Below are positions 22,801 through 34,568 of a DNA stretch of 64,000 nucleotides, in pieces. The DNA comes from Ecdyonurus torrentis (Eukaryota; Arthropoda; Insecta; Ephemeroptera; Heptageniidae). The stretch covers positions 1-64,000 of the forward strand of contig CASGGR010000056.1 of assembly GCA_949318235.1 (NCBI GenBank). The letters are read 5' to 3'. The notes under the pieces were generated by a model. It did not search any database. It was not told where the DNA came from and saw only the letters and a list, made by a program, of their open reading frames with translations. The position numbers were made by a program, and so were the translations under genes. The first letter of the stretch is position 1. The number at the start of each line of letters is the position of its first letter.

Positions 22801-25063
22801 ATGACTTGGTTTGGCTACATGATGAGTGAAAACTAAAATTGTCAATAACCCAAAAAGTATGCGTCGGAGCAAAAAAGTTCAAGACATCTTTTTTGTAGAG
22901 AATTGAAAAAGCTATGTAATGAGTCAAATTTAGTGACTGTAGTATTCTTAGTTTTTAAGAAATCATCAAAACTAGTTTTAATCGTGTAAAAAGTATGATT
23001 TTTATCATTCAATAACATTTGGTTCTTGAAATAGAAACTTTGTTTCATGACTAGGTTTGGCTACATGATGAGTGAAAACTAAAATTGTCAATAACCCAAA
23101 AAGTATGCTTTGGAGCAAAAAAGTTTAAGATTTCTTTTTTGTAGAGAATTAAAAAAGCTATGTTTTGAGTAAAATTTGATGACTGTAGCATTCTTAGTTT
23201 TTGAGAAATCATCAAAACTAGTTTTATTCGTGTAAAAAGTATGATTTTTATCATTCAATAACATTTGGTTCTTGAAATAGAAACTTTGTTTTATGACTTG
23301 GTTTGGCTACATGATGAGTGAAAACTAAAATTGTCAATAACTCAAAAAGTATGCGTCGAAGCAAAAAAGTTCAAGACATCTTTTTTGTAGAGAATTGAAA
23401 AAGCTATGTTTTTAATCAAATTGGATGTCTGTAGCATTCTTAGTATTTGAGAAATCATCAAAACTAGTTTTAATCGTGTAAAAAGTATGATTTTTATCAT
23501 TCAATAACATTTGGTTCTTGAAATAGAAACTTTGTTTCAAGACTTGGTTTGGCTACATGATGAGTGAAAACTAAAATTGTCAATAACCCAAAAAGTATGC
23601 GTCGGAGCAAAAAACTTCAAGACATCTTTTTTGTAGAGAATTAAAAAAGCTATGTTTTGAGTAAAATTTGATGTCTGTAGCATTCTTAGTTTTTGAGAAA
23701 TCATCAAAACTAGTTTTATTCGTGTAAAAAGTATGATTTTTATCATTCAATAACATTTGGTTCTTGAAATAGAAACTTTGTTTCATGACTTGGTTTGGCT
23801 ACATGATGAGTGAAAACTAAAATTGTCAATAACCCAAAAAGTATGCGTCGGAGCAAAAAAGTTCAAGACATCTTTTTTGTAGACAATTGAAGAAGCTATG
23901 TTTTGAGTCAAATTTGATGTCTGTAGCATTCTTAGTTTTTGAGAAATCATCAAAACTAGTTTTATTCGTGTAAAAAGTATGATTTTTATCATTCAATAAC
24001 ATTTGGTTCTTGAAATAGAAACTTTGTTTCATGACTTGGTTTGGCTACATGATGAGTGAAAACTAAAATTGTCAATAACTCAAAAAGTATGCGTCGAAGC
24101 AAAAAAGTTCAAGACATCTTTTTTGTAGAGAATTGAAAAAGCTATGTTTTTAATCAAATTGGATGTCTGTAGCATTCTTAGTATTTGAGAAATCATCAAA
24201 ACTAGTTTTAATCGTGTAAAAAGTATGATTTTTATCATTCAATAACATTTGGTTCTTGAAATAGAAACTTTGTTTCAAGACTTGGTTTGGCTACATGATG
24301 AGTGAAAACTAAAATTGTCAATAACCCAAAAAGTATGCGTCGGAGCAAAAAACTTCAAGACATCTTTTTTGTAGAGAATTAAAAAAGCTATGTTTTGAGT
24401 AAAATTTGATGTCTGTAGCATTCTTAGTTTTTGAGAAATCATCAAAACTAGTTTTATTCGGGTAAAAAGTATGATTTTTATCATTCAATAACATTTGGTT
24501 CTTGAAATAGAAACTTTGTTTCATGACTTGGTTTGGCTACATGATGAGTGAAAACTAAAATTGTCAATAACCCAAAAAGTATGCGTCGGAGCAAAAAAGT
24601 TCAAGACATCTTTTTTGTAGAGAATTGAAAAAGCTATGTAATGAGTCAAATTTAGTGACTGTAGTATTCTTAGTTTTTAAGAAATCATCAAAACTAGTTT
24701 TAATCGTGTAAAAAGTATGATTTTTATCATTCAATAACATTTGGTTCTTGAAATAGAAACTTTGTTTCATGACTAGGTTTGGCTACATGATGAGTGAAAA
24801 CTAAAATTGTCAATAACCCAAAAAGTATGCTTTGGAGCAAAAAAGTTTAAGATTTCTTTTTTGTAGAGAATTAAAAAAGCTATGTTTTGAGTAAAATTTG
24901 ATGACTGTAGCATTCTTAGTTTTTGAGAAATCATCAAAACTAGTTTTATTCGTGTAAAAAGTATGATTTTTATCATTCAATAACATTTGGTTCTTGAAAT
25001 AGAAACTTTGTTTTATGACTTGGTTTGGCTACATGATGAGTGAAAACTAAAATTGTCAATAAC
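19343..25063. repeat. Right copy of the 5.7-kb duplication
   Basis: Matches 9503-15223. The TATTCGGG variant has spread once more here: the copy at 24461 has G where the left copy has T, so this t1 monomer was converted after the duplication or the left one reverted. Confidence 0.85.
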
Positions 25064-28000
25064 TCAAAAAGTATGCGTCGAAGCAAAAAAGTTCAAGACA
25101 TCTTTTTTGTAGAGAATTGAAAAAGCTATGTTTTTAATCAAATTGGATGTCTGTAGCATTCTTAGTATTTGAGAAATCATCAAAACTAGTTTTAATCGTG
25201 TAAAAAGTATGATTTTTATCATTCAATAACATTTGGTTCTTGAAATAGAAACTTTGTTTCAAGACTTGGTTTGGCTACATGATGAGTGAAAACTAAAATT
25301 GTCAATAACCCAAAAAGTATGCGTCGGAGCAAAAAACTTCAAGACATCTTTTTTGTAGAGAATTAAAAAAGCTATGTTTTGAGTAAAATTTGATGTCTGT
25401 AGCATTCTTAGTTTTTGAGAAATCATCAAAACTAGTTTTATTCGTGTAAAAAGTATGATTTTTATCATTCAATAACATTTGGTTCTTGAAATAGAAACTT
25501 TGTTTCATGACTTGGTTTGGCTACATGATGAGTGAAAACTAAAATTGTCAATAACCCAAAAAGTATGCGTCGGAGCAAAAAAGTTCAAGACATCTTTTTT
25601 GTAGACAATTGAAGAAGCTATGTTTTGAGTCAAATTTGATGTCTGTAGCATTCTTAGTTTTTGAGAAATCATCAAAACTAGTTTTATTCGTGTAAAAAGT
25701 ATGATTTTTATCATTCAATAACATTTGGTTCTTGAAATAGAAACTTTGTTTCATGACTTGGTTTGGCTACATGATGAGTGAAAACTAAAATTGTCAATAA
25801 CTCAAAAAGTATGCGTCGAAGCAAAAAAGTTCAAGACATCTTTTTTGTAGAGAATTGAAAAAGCTATGTTTTTAATCAAATTGGATGTCTGTAGCATTCT
25901 TAGTATTTGAGAAATCATCAAAACTAGTTTTAATCGTGTAAAAAGTATGATTTTTATCATTCAATAACATTTGGTTCTTGAAATAGAAACTTTGTTTCAA
26001 GACTTGGTTTGGCTACATGATGAGTGAAAACTAAAATTGTCAATAACCCAAAAAGTATGCGTCGGAGCAAAAAACTTCAAGACATCTTTTTTGTAGAGAA
26101 TTAAAAAAGCTATGTTTTGAGTAAAATTTGATGTCTGTAGCATTCTTAGTTTTTGAGAAATCATCAAAACTAGTTTTATTCGTGTAAAAAGTATGATTTT
26201 TATCATTCAATAACATTTGGTTCTTGAAATAGAAACTTTGTTTCATGACTTGGTTTGGCTACATGATGAGTGAAAACTAAAATTGTCAATAACCCAAAAA
26301 GTATGCGTCGGAGCAAAAAAGTTCAAGACATCTTTTTTGTAGAGAATTGAAAAAGCTATGTAATGAGTCAAATTTAGTGACTGTAGTATTCTTAGTTTTT
26401 AAGAAATCATCAAAACTAGTTTTAATCGTGTAAAAAGTATGATTTTTATCATTCAATAACATTTGGTTCTTGAAATAGAAACTTTGTTTCATGACTAGGT
26501 TTGGCTACATGATGAGTGAAAACTAAAATTGTCAATAACCCAAAAAGTATGCTTTGGAGCAAAAAAGTTTAAGATTTCTTTTTTGTAGAGAATTAAAAAA
26601 GCTATGTTTTGAGTAAAATTTGATGACTGTAGCATTCTTAGTTTTTGAGAAATCATCAAAACTAGTTTTATTCGTGTAAAAAGTATGATTTTTATCATTC
26701 AATAACATTTGGTTCTTGAAATAGAAACTTTGTTTTATGACTTGGTTTGGCTACATGATGAGTGAAAACTAAAATTGTCAATAACCCAAAAAGTATGCGT
26801 CGGAGCAAAAAAGTTCAAGACATCTTTTTTGTAGACAATTGAAGAAGCTATGTTTTGAGTCAAATTTAGTGACTGTAGTATTCTTAGTTTTTAAGAAATC
26901 ATCAAAACTAGTTTTAATCGTGTAAAAAGTATGATTTTTATCATTCAATAACATTTGGTTCTTGAAATAGAAACTTTGTTTCATGACTAGGTTTGGCTAC
27001 ATGATGAGTGAAAACTAAAATTGTCAATAACCCAAAAAGTATGCTTTGGAGCAAAAAAGTTTAAGATTTCTTTTTTGTAGAGAATTAAAAAAGCTATGTT
27101 TTGAGTAAAATTTGATGACTGTAGCATTCTTAGTTTTTGAGAAATCATCAAAACTAGTTTTATTCGTGTAAAAAGTATGATTTTTATCATTCAATAACAT
27201 TTGGTTCTTGAAATAGAAACTTTGTTTTATGACTTGGTTTGGCTACATGATGAGTGAAAACTAAAATTGTCAATAACCCAAAAAGTATGCGTCGGAGCAA
27301 AAAAGTTCAAGACATCTTTTTTGTAGACAATTGAAGAAGCTATGTTTTGAGTCAAATTTGATGTCTGTAGCATTCTTAGTTTTTGAGAAATCATCAAAAC
27401 TAGTTTTATTCGTGTAAAAAGTATGATTTTTATCATTCAATAACATTTGGTTCTTGAAATAGAAACTTTGTTTCATGACTTGGTTTGGCTACATGATGAG
27501 TGAAAACTAAAATTGTCAATAACCCAAAAAGTATGCGTCGGAGCAAAAAAGTTCAAGACATCTTTTTTGTAGACAATTGAAGAAGCTATGTTTTGAGTCA
27601 AATTTGATGTCTGTAGCATTCTTAGTTTTTGAGAAATCATCAAAACTAGTTTTATTCGTGTAAAAAGTATGATTTTTATCATTCAATAACATTTAGTTCT
27701 TGAAATAGAAACTTTGTTTCATGACTTGGTTTGGCTACATGATGAGTGAAAACTAAAATTGTCAATAACTCAAAAAGTATGCGTCGAAGCAAAAAAGTTC
27801 AAGACATCTTTTTTGTAGAGAATTGAAAAAGCTATGTTTTTAATCAAATTGGATGTCTGTAGCATTCTTAGTATTTGAGAAATCATCAAAACTAGTTTTA
27901 ATCGTGTAAAAAGTATGATTTTTATCATTCAATAACATTTGGTTCTTGAAATAGAAACTTTGTTTCAAGACTTGGTTTGGCTACATGATGAGTGAAAACT

Positions 28001-28418
28001 AAAATTGTCAATAACCCAAAAAGTATGCGTCGGAGCAAAAAACTTCAAGACATCTTTTTTGTAGAGAATTAAAAAAGCTATGTTTTGAGTAAAATTTGAT
28101 GTCTGTAGCATTCTTAGTTTTTGAGAAATCATCAAAACTAGTTTTATTCGTGTAAAAAGTATGATTTTTATCATTCAATAACATTTGGTTCTTGAAATAG
28201 AAACTTTGTTTCATGACTTGGTTTGGCTACATGATGAGTGAAAACTAAAATTGTCAATAACCCAAAAAGTATGCGTCGGAGCAAAAAAGTTCAAGACATC
28301 TTTTTTGTAGAGAATTGAAAAAGCTATGTAATGAGTCAAATTTAGTGACTGTAGTATTCTTAGTTTTTAAGAAATCATCAAAACTAGTTTTAATCGTGTA
28401 AAAAGTATGATTTTTATC

Positions 28419-28664
28419 ATTCAATAACATTTGGTTCTTGAAATAGAAACTTTGTTTCATGACTAGGTTTGGCTACATGATGAGTGAAAACTAAAATTGT
28501 CAATAACCCAAAAAGTATGCTTTGGAGCAAAAAAGTTTAAGATTTCTTTTTTGTAGAGAATTAAAAAAGCTATGTTTTGAGTAAAATTTGATGTCTGTAG
28601 CATTCTTAGTTTTTGAGAAATCATCAAAACTAGTTTTATTCGTGTAAAAAGTATGATTTTTATC
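28419..28664. repeat. Chimeric monomer x4 (t7 left, t1 right)
   Basis: The left part is t7 (GCTTTGGAGC, AAGATTTC); the right part is GATGTCTG as in t1 instead of the t7 GATGACTG. Copies at 34077, 38751, 43671, 46377, 49329, 55725 and 59907 occupy the second-last place of seven of the eight complete or preceding higher-order tails. Confidence 0.85.
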
Positions 28665-28910
28665 ATTCAATAACATTTGGTTCTTGAAATAGAAACTTTG
28701 TTTCATGACTTGGTTTGGCTACATGATGAGTGAAAACTAAAATTGTCAATAACCCAAAAAGTATGCGTCGGAGCAAAAAAGTTCAAGACATCTTTTTTGT
28801 AGAGAATTGAAAAAGCTATGTAATGAGTCAAATTTAGTGACTGTAGTATTCTTAGTTTTTAAGAAATCATCAAAACTAGTTTTAATCGTGTAAAAAGTAT
28901 GATTTTTATC

Positions 28911-29156
28911 ATTCAATAACATTTGGTTCTTGAAATAGAAACTTTGTTTCATGACTAGGTTTGGCTACATGATGAGTGAAAACTAAAATTGTCAATAACC
29001 CAAAAAGTATGCTTTGGAGCAAAAAAGTTTAAGATTTCTTTTTTGTAGAGAATTAAAAAAGCTATGTTTTGAGTTTAATTGGATGTCTGTAGCATTCTTA
29101 GTTTTTGAGAAATCATCAAAACTAGTTTTAATCGTGTAAAAAGTATGATTTCTATC
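28911..29156. repeat. Type t8 monomer, higher-order repeat marker
   Basis: A t7-like left part (GCTTTGGAGC, AAGATTTC) is followed by GAGTTTAATTGG and TAATCG, and the monomer ends ATTTCTATC, where others have ATTTTTATC. Nine copies, all in zone 3. Confidence 0.92.
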
Positions 29157-29402
29157 ATTCAATAACATTTGGTTCTTGAAATAGAAACTTTGTTTCATGT
29201 CTTGGTTTGGCTACATGATGAGTGAAAACTAAAATTGTCAATAACCCAAAAAGTATGCGTCGGAGCAAAAAAGTTCAAGACATCTTTTTTGTAGAGAATT
29301 GAAAAAGCTATGTTATGAGTCAAATTTAGTGACTGTAGCATTCTTAGTTTTTGAGAAATCATCAAAACTAGTTTTATTCGTGTAAAAAGTATGATTTTTA
29401 TC
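29157..29402. repeat. Type t9 monomer
   Basis: Marked by TTTCATGTCTTGG (T at p44) and GTTATGAGTCAAATTTAGTG with AGCATTC. It follows every t8. Confidence 0.9.
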
Positions 29403-29648
29403 ATTCAATAACATTTGGTTCTTGAAATAGAAACTTTGTTTTATGACTTGGTTTGGCTACATGATGAGTGAAAACTAAAATTGTCAATAACTCAAAAAGT
29501 ATGCGTCGAAGCAAAAAAGTTCAAGTCATCTTTTTTGTAGAGAATTGAAAAAGCTATGTTTTGAGTAAAATTTGATGTCTGTAGCATTATTAGTTTTTAA
29601 GAAATCAACAAAACTAGTTTTATTCGTGTAAAAAGTATAATTTTTATC
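29403..29648. repeat. Type t10 monomer
   Basis: CGAAGC class with TTCAAGTCATC (T at p124), GAGTAAAATTTG, AGCATTATTAG, AAATCAACAAA and TATAATTT. It follows every t9. Confidence 0.9.
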
Positions 29649-29894
29649 ATTCAATAACATTTGGTTCTTGAAATAGAAACTTTGTTTTATGACTTGGTTT
29701 GGCTACATGATGAGTGAAAACTAAAATTGTCAATAACTCAAAAAGTATGCGTCGAAGCAAAAAAGTTCACGACATCTTTTTTGTAGAGAATTGAAAAAGC
29801 TATGTTTTTAATCAAATTGGATGTCTGTAGCATTCTTAGTATTTAAGAAATCATCAAAACTAGTTTTATTCGTGTAAAAAGTATGATTTTTATC

Positions 29895-30140
29895 ATTCAA
29901 TAACATTTGGTTCTTGAAATAGAAACTTTGTTTCATGACTTGGTTTGGCTACATGATGAGTGAAAACTAAAATTGTCAATAACCCAAAAAGTATGCGTCG
30001 GAGCAAAAAAGTTCAATACATCTTTTTTGTAGACAATTGAAGAAGCTATGTTTTGAGTCAAATTGGATGTCTGTAGCATTCTTAGTATTTGAGAAATCAT
30101 CAAAACTAGTTTTAATCGTGTAAAAAGTATGATTTTTATC
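29895..30140. repeat. Type t11 monomer
   Basis: Marked by TTCAATACATC (T at p123), then the t2-like GACAATTGAAGAAG and the t3-like CAAATTGGATG, TATTTGAG and TAATCG. It may itself be an old t2/t3 recombinant. Confidence 0.85.
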
Positions 30141-30386
30141 ATTCAATAACATTTGGTTCTTGAAATAGAAACTTTGTTTCATGACTTGGTTTGGCTACAT
30201 GATGAGTGAAAACTAAAATTGTCAATAACCCAAAAAGTATGCGTCGGAGCAAAAAACTTCAAGACATCTTTTTTGTAGAGAATTAAAAAAGCTATGTAAT
30301 GAGTTAAATTTAGTGACTGTAGCATTCTTAGTTTTTAAGAAATCATCAAAACTAGTTTTAATCGTGTAAAAAGTATGATTTTTATC
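30141..30386. repeat. Type t12 monomer
   Basis: C at p117 and GAGAATTAAAAAAG as in t1, then GTAATGAGTTAAATTTAGTG with AGCATTC and TTTTTAAG. A subset from unit 6 onward (50805, 52773, 57447, 61629 and the x5 chimeras) has AAATTAG in place of AAACTAG. Confidence 0.88.
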
Positions 30387-30632
30387 ATTCAATAACATTT
30401 GGTTCTTGAAATAGAAACTTTGTTTCATGACTAGGTTTGGCTACATGATGAGTGAAAACTAAAATTGTCAATAACCCAAAAAGTATGCGTCGGAGCAAAA
30501 AAGTTCAAGACATCTTTTTTGTAGAGAATTAAAAAAGCTATGTTTTGAGTCAAATTTGATGTCTGTAGCATTCTTAGTTTTTGAGAAATCATCAAAACTA
30601 GTTTTATTCGTGTAAAAAGTATGATTTTTATC
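30387..30632. repeat. Type t13 monomer
   Basis: GACTAGG at p43-p49, CGGAGC, G at p117, GAGAATTAAAAAAG and GAGTCAAATTTGATG. It usually follows t12 and precedes t3. Confidence 0.85.
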
Positions 30633-33600
30633 ATTCAATAACATTTGGTTCTTGAAATAGAAACTTTGTTTCATGACTTGGTTTGGCTACATGATGAGTG
30701 AAAACTAAAATTGTCAATAACTCAAAAAGTATGCGTCGAAGCAAAAAAGTTCAAGACATCTTTTTTGTAGAGAATTGAAAAAGCTATGTTTTTAATCAAA
30801 TTGGATGTCTGTAGCATTCTTAGTATTTGAGAAATCATCAAAACTAGTTTTAATCGTGTAAAAAGTATGATTTTTATCATTCAATAACATTTGGTTCTTG
30901 AAATAGAAACTTTGTTTCAAGACTTGGTTTGGCTACATGATGAGTGAAAACTAAAATTGTCAATAACCCAAAAAGTATGCGTCGGAGCAAAAAACTTCAA
31001 GACATCTTTTTTGTAGAGAATTAAAAAAGCTATGTTTTGAGTAAAATTTGATGTCTGTAGCATTCTTAGTTTTTGAGAAATCATCAAAACTAGTTTTATT
31101 CGTGTAAAAAGTATGATTTTTATCATTCAATAACATTTGGTTCTTGAAATAGAAACTTTGTTTCATGACTTGGTTTGGCTACATGATGAGTGAAAACTAA
31201 AATTGTCAATAACCCAAAAAGTATGCGTCGGAGCAAAAAAGTTCAAGACATCTTTTTTGTAGACAATTGAAGAAGCTATGTTTTGAGTCAAATTTGATGT
31301 CTGTAGCATTCTTAGTTTTTGAGAAATCATCAAAACTAGTTTTATTCGTGTAAAAAGTATGATTTTTATCATTCAATAACATTTGGTTCTTGAAATAGAA
31401 ACTTTGTTTCATGACTTGGTTTGGCTACATGATGAGTGAAAACTAAAATTGTCAATAACTCAAAAAGTATGCGTCGAAGCAAAAAAGTTCAAGACATCTT
31501 TTTTGTAGAGAATTGAAAAAGCTATGTTTTTAATCAAATTGGATGTCTGTAGCATTCTTAGTATTTGAGAAATCATCAAAACTAGTTTTAATCGTGTAAA
31601 AAGTATGATTTTTATCATTCAATAACATTTGGTTCTTGAAATAGAAACTTTGTTTCAAGACTTGGTTTGGCTACATGATGAGTGAAAACTAAAATTGTCA
31701 ATAACCCAAAAAGTATGCGTCGGAGCAAAAAACTTCAAGACATCTTTTTTGTAGAGAATTAAAAAAGCTATGTTTTGAGTAAAATTTGATGTCTGTAGCA
31801 TTCTTAGTTTTTGAGAAATCATCAAAACTAGTTTTATTCGTGTAAAAAGTATGATTTTTATCATTCAATAACATTTGGTTCTTGAAATAGAAACTTTGTT
31901 TCATGACTTGGTTTGGCTACATGATGAGTGAAAACTAAAATTGTCAATAACCCAAAAAGTATGCGTCGGAGCAAAAAAGTTCAAGACATCTTTTTTGTAG
32001 AGAATTGAAAAAGCTATGTAATGAGTCAAATTTAGTGACTGTAGTATTCTTAGTTTTTAAGAAATCATCAAAACTAGTTTTAATCGTGTAAAAAGTATGA
32101 TTTTTATCATTCAATAACATTTGGTTCTTGAAATAGAAACTTTGTTTCATGACTAGGTTTGGCTACATGATGAGTGAAAACTAAAATTGTCAATAACCCA
32201 AAAAGTATGCTTTGGAGCAAAAAAGTTTAAGATTTCTTTTTTGTAGAGAATTAAAAAAGCTATGTTTTGAGTAAAATTTGATGACTGTAGCATTCTTAGT
32301 TTTTGAGAAATCATCAAAACTAGTTTTATTCGTGTAAAAAGTATGATTTTTATCATTCAATAACATTTGGTTCTTGAAATAGAAACTTTGTTTTATGACT
32401 TGGTTTGGCTACATGATGAGTGAAAACTAAAATTGTCAATAACCCAAAAAGTATGCGTCGGAGCAAAAAAGTTCAAGACATCTTTTTTGTAGACAATTGA
32501 AGAAGCTATGTTTTGAGTCAAATTTAGTGACTGTAGTATTCTTAGTTTTTAAGAAATCATCAAAACTAGTTTTAATCGTGTAAAAAGTATGATTTTTATC
32601 ATTCAATAACATTTGGTTCTTGAAATAGAAACTTTGTTTCATGACTAGGTTTGGCTACATGATGAGTGAAAACTAAAATTGTCAATAACCCAAAAAGTAT
32701 GCTTTGGAGCAAAAAAGTTTAAGATTTCTTTTTTGTAGAGAATTAAAAAAGCTATGTTTTGAGTAAAATTTGATGACTGTAGCATTCTTAGTTTTTGAGA
32801 AATCATCAAAACTAGTTTTATTCGTGTAAAAAGTATGATTTTTATCATTCAATAACATTTGGTTCTTGAAATAGAAACTTTGTTTTATGACTTGGTTTGG
32901 CTACATGATGAGTGAAAACTAAAATTGTCAATAACCCAAAAAGTATGCGTCGGAGCAAAAAAGTTCAAGACATCTTTTTTGTAGACAATTGAAGAAGCTA
33001 TGTTTTGAGTCAAATTTGATGTCTGTAGCATTCTTAGTTTTTGAGAAATCATCAAAACTAGTTTTATTCGTGTAAAAAGTATGATTTTTATCATTCAATA
33101 ACATTTGGTTCTTGAAATAGAAACTTTGTTTCATGACTTGGTTTGGCTACATGATGAGTGAAAACTAAAATTGTCAATAACCCAAAAAGTATGCGTCGGA
33201 GCAAAAAAGTTCAAGACATCTTTTTTGTAGACAATTGAAGAAGCTATGTTTTGAGTCAAATTTGATGTCTGTAGCATTCTTAGTTTTTGAGAAATCATCA
33301 AAACTAGTTTTATTCGTGTAAAAAGTATGATTTTTATCATTCAATAACATTTAGTTCTTGAAATAGAAACTTTGTTTCATGACTTGGTTTGGCTACATGA
33401 TGAGTGAAAACTAAAATTGTCAATAACTCAAAAAGTATGCGTCGAAGCAAAAAAGTTCAAGACATCTTTTTTGTAGAGAATTGAAAAAGCTATGTTTTTA
33501 ATCAAATTGGATGTCTGTAGCATTCTTAGTATTTGAGAAATCATCAAAACTAGTTTTAATCGTGTAAAAAGTATGATTTTTATCATTCAATAACATTTGG

Positions 33601-34568
33601 TTCTTGAAATAGAAACTTTGTTTCAAGACTTGGTTTGGCTACATGATGAGTGAAAACTAAAATTGTCAATAACCCAAAAAGTATGCGTCGGAGCAAAAAA
33701 CTTCAAGACATCTTTTTTGTAGAGAATTAAAAAAGCTATGTTTTGAGTAAAATTTGATGTCTGTAGCATTCTTAGTTTTTGAGAAATCATCAAAACTAGT
33801 TTTATTCGTGTAAAAAGTATGATTTTTATCATTCAATAACATTTGGTTCTTGAAATAGAAACTTTGTTTCATGACTTGGTTTGGCTACATGATGAGTGAA
33901 AACTAAAATTGTCAATAACCCAAAAAGTATGCGTCGGAGCAAAAAAGTTCAAGACATCTTTTTTGTAGAGAATTGAAAAAGCTATGTAATGAGTCAAATT
34001 TAGTGACTGTAGTATTCTTAGTTTTTAAGAAATCATCAAAACTAGTTTTAATCGTGTAAAAAGTATGATTTTTATCATTCAATAACATTTGGTTCTTGAA
34101 ATAGAAACTTTGTTTCATGACTAGGTTTGGCTACATGATGAGTGAAAACTAAAATTGTCAATAACCCAAAAAGTATGCTTTGGAGCAAAAAAGTTTAAGA
34201 TTTCTTTTTTGTAGAGAATTAAAAAAGCTATGTTTTGAGTAAAATTTGATGTCTGTAGCATTCTTAGTTTTTGAGAAATCATCAAAACTAGTTTTATTCG
34301 TGTAAAAAGTATGATTTTTATCATTCAATAACATTTGGTTCTTGAAATAGAAACTTTGTTTCATGACTTGGTTTGGCTACATGATGAGTGAAAACTAAAA
34401 TTGTCAATAACCCAAAAAGTATGCGTCGGAGCAAAAAAGTTCAAGACATCTTTTTTGTAGAGAATTGAAAAAGCTATGTAATGAGTCAAATTTAGTGACT
34501 GTAGTATTCTTAGTTTTTAAGAAATCATCAAAACTAGTTTTAATCGTGTAAAAAGTATGATTTTTATC

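Larger units (their letters stand above)
11691..28910. repeat. Satellite zone 2: 70 monomers, t1/t2/t3 plus t6 and t7 cassettes
   Basis: From 11691 a t6-t7 pair appears and recurs through the zone, mixed with t1-t2-t3 runs. The repeating words are t1-t6-t7, t3-t1-t2 and t7-x1-t7-t2-t2. The zone contains two tandem copies of a 14-monomer block (12921-19808) and the right copy of a long duplication shared with the end of zone 1. The t8 marker of zone 3 is absent. The boundary with zone 1 is my classification, based on the first t6 and t7 monomers. Confidence 0.85.
28911..34568. repeat. Higher-order unit 1, 23 monomers (5,658 bp)
   Basis: Monomer order: t8 t9 t10 t5 t11 t12 t13 t3 t1 t2 t3 t1 t6 t7 x1 t7 t2 t2 t3 t1 t6 x4 t6. 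The middle (t1 t2 t3 t1 t6 t7 x1 t7 t2 t2) is the same vocabulary as zone 2. The unit therefore joins a zone-2-derived segment to the new t8-t13 head. One of its t2 monomers is followed by the CATTTAGTTC variant (A at 33353). Confidence 0.85.
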
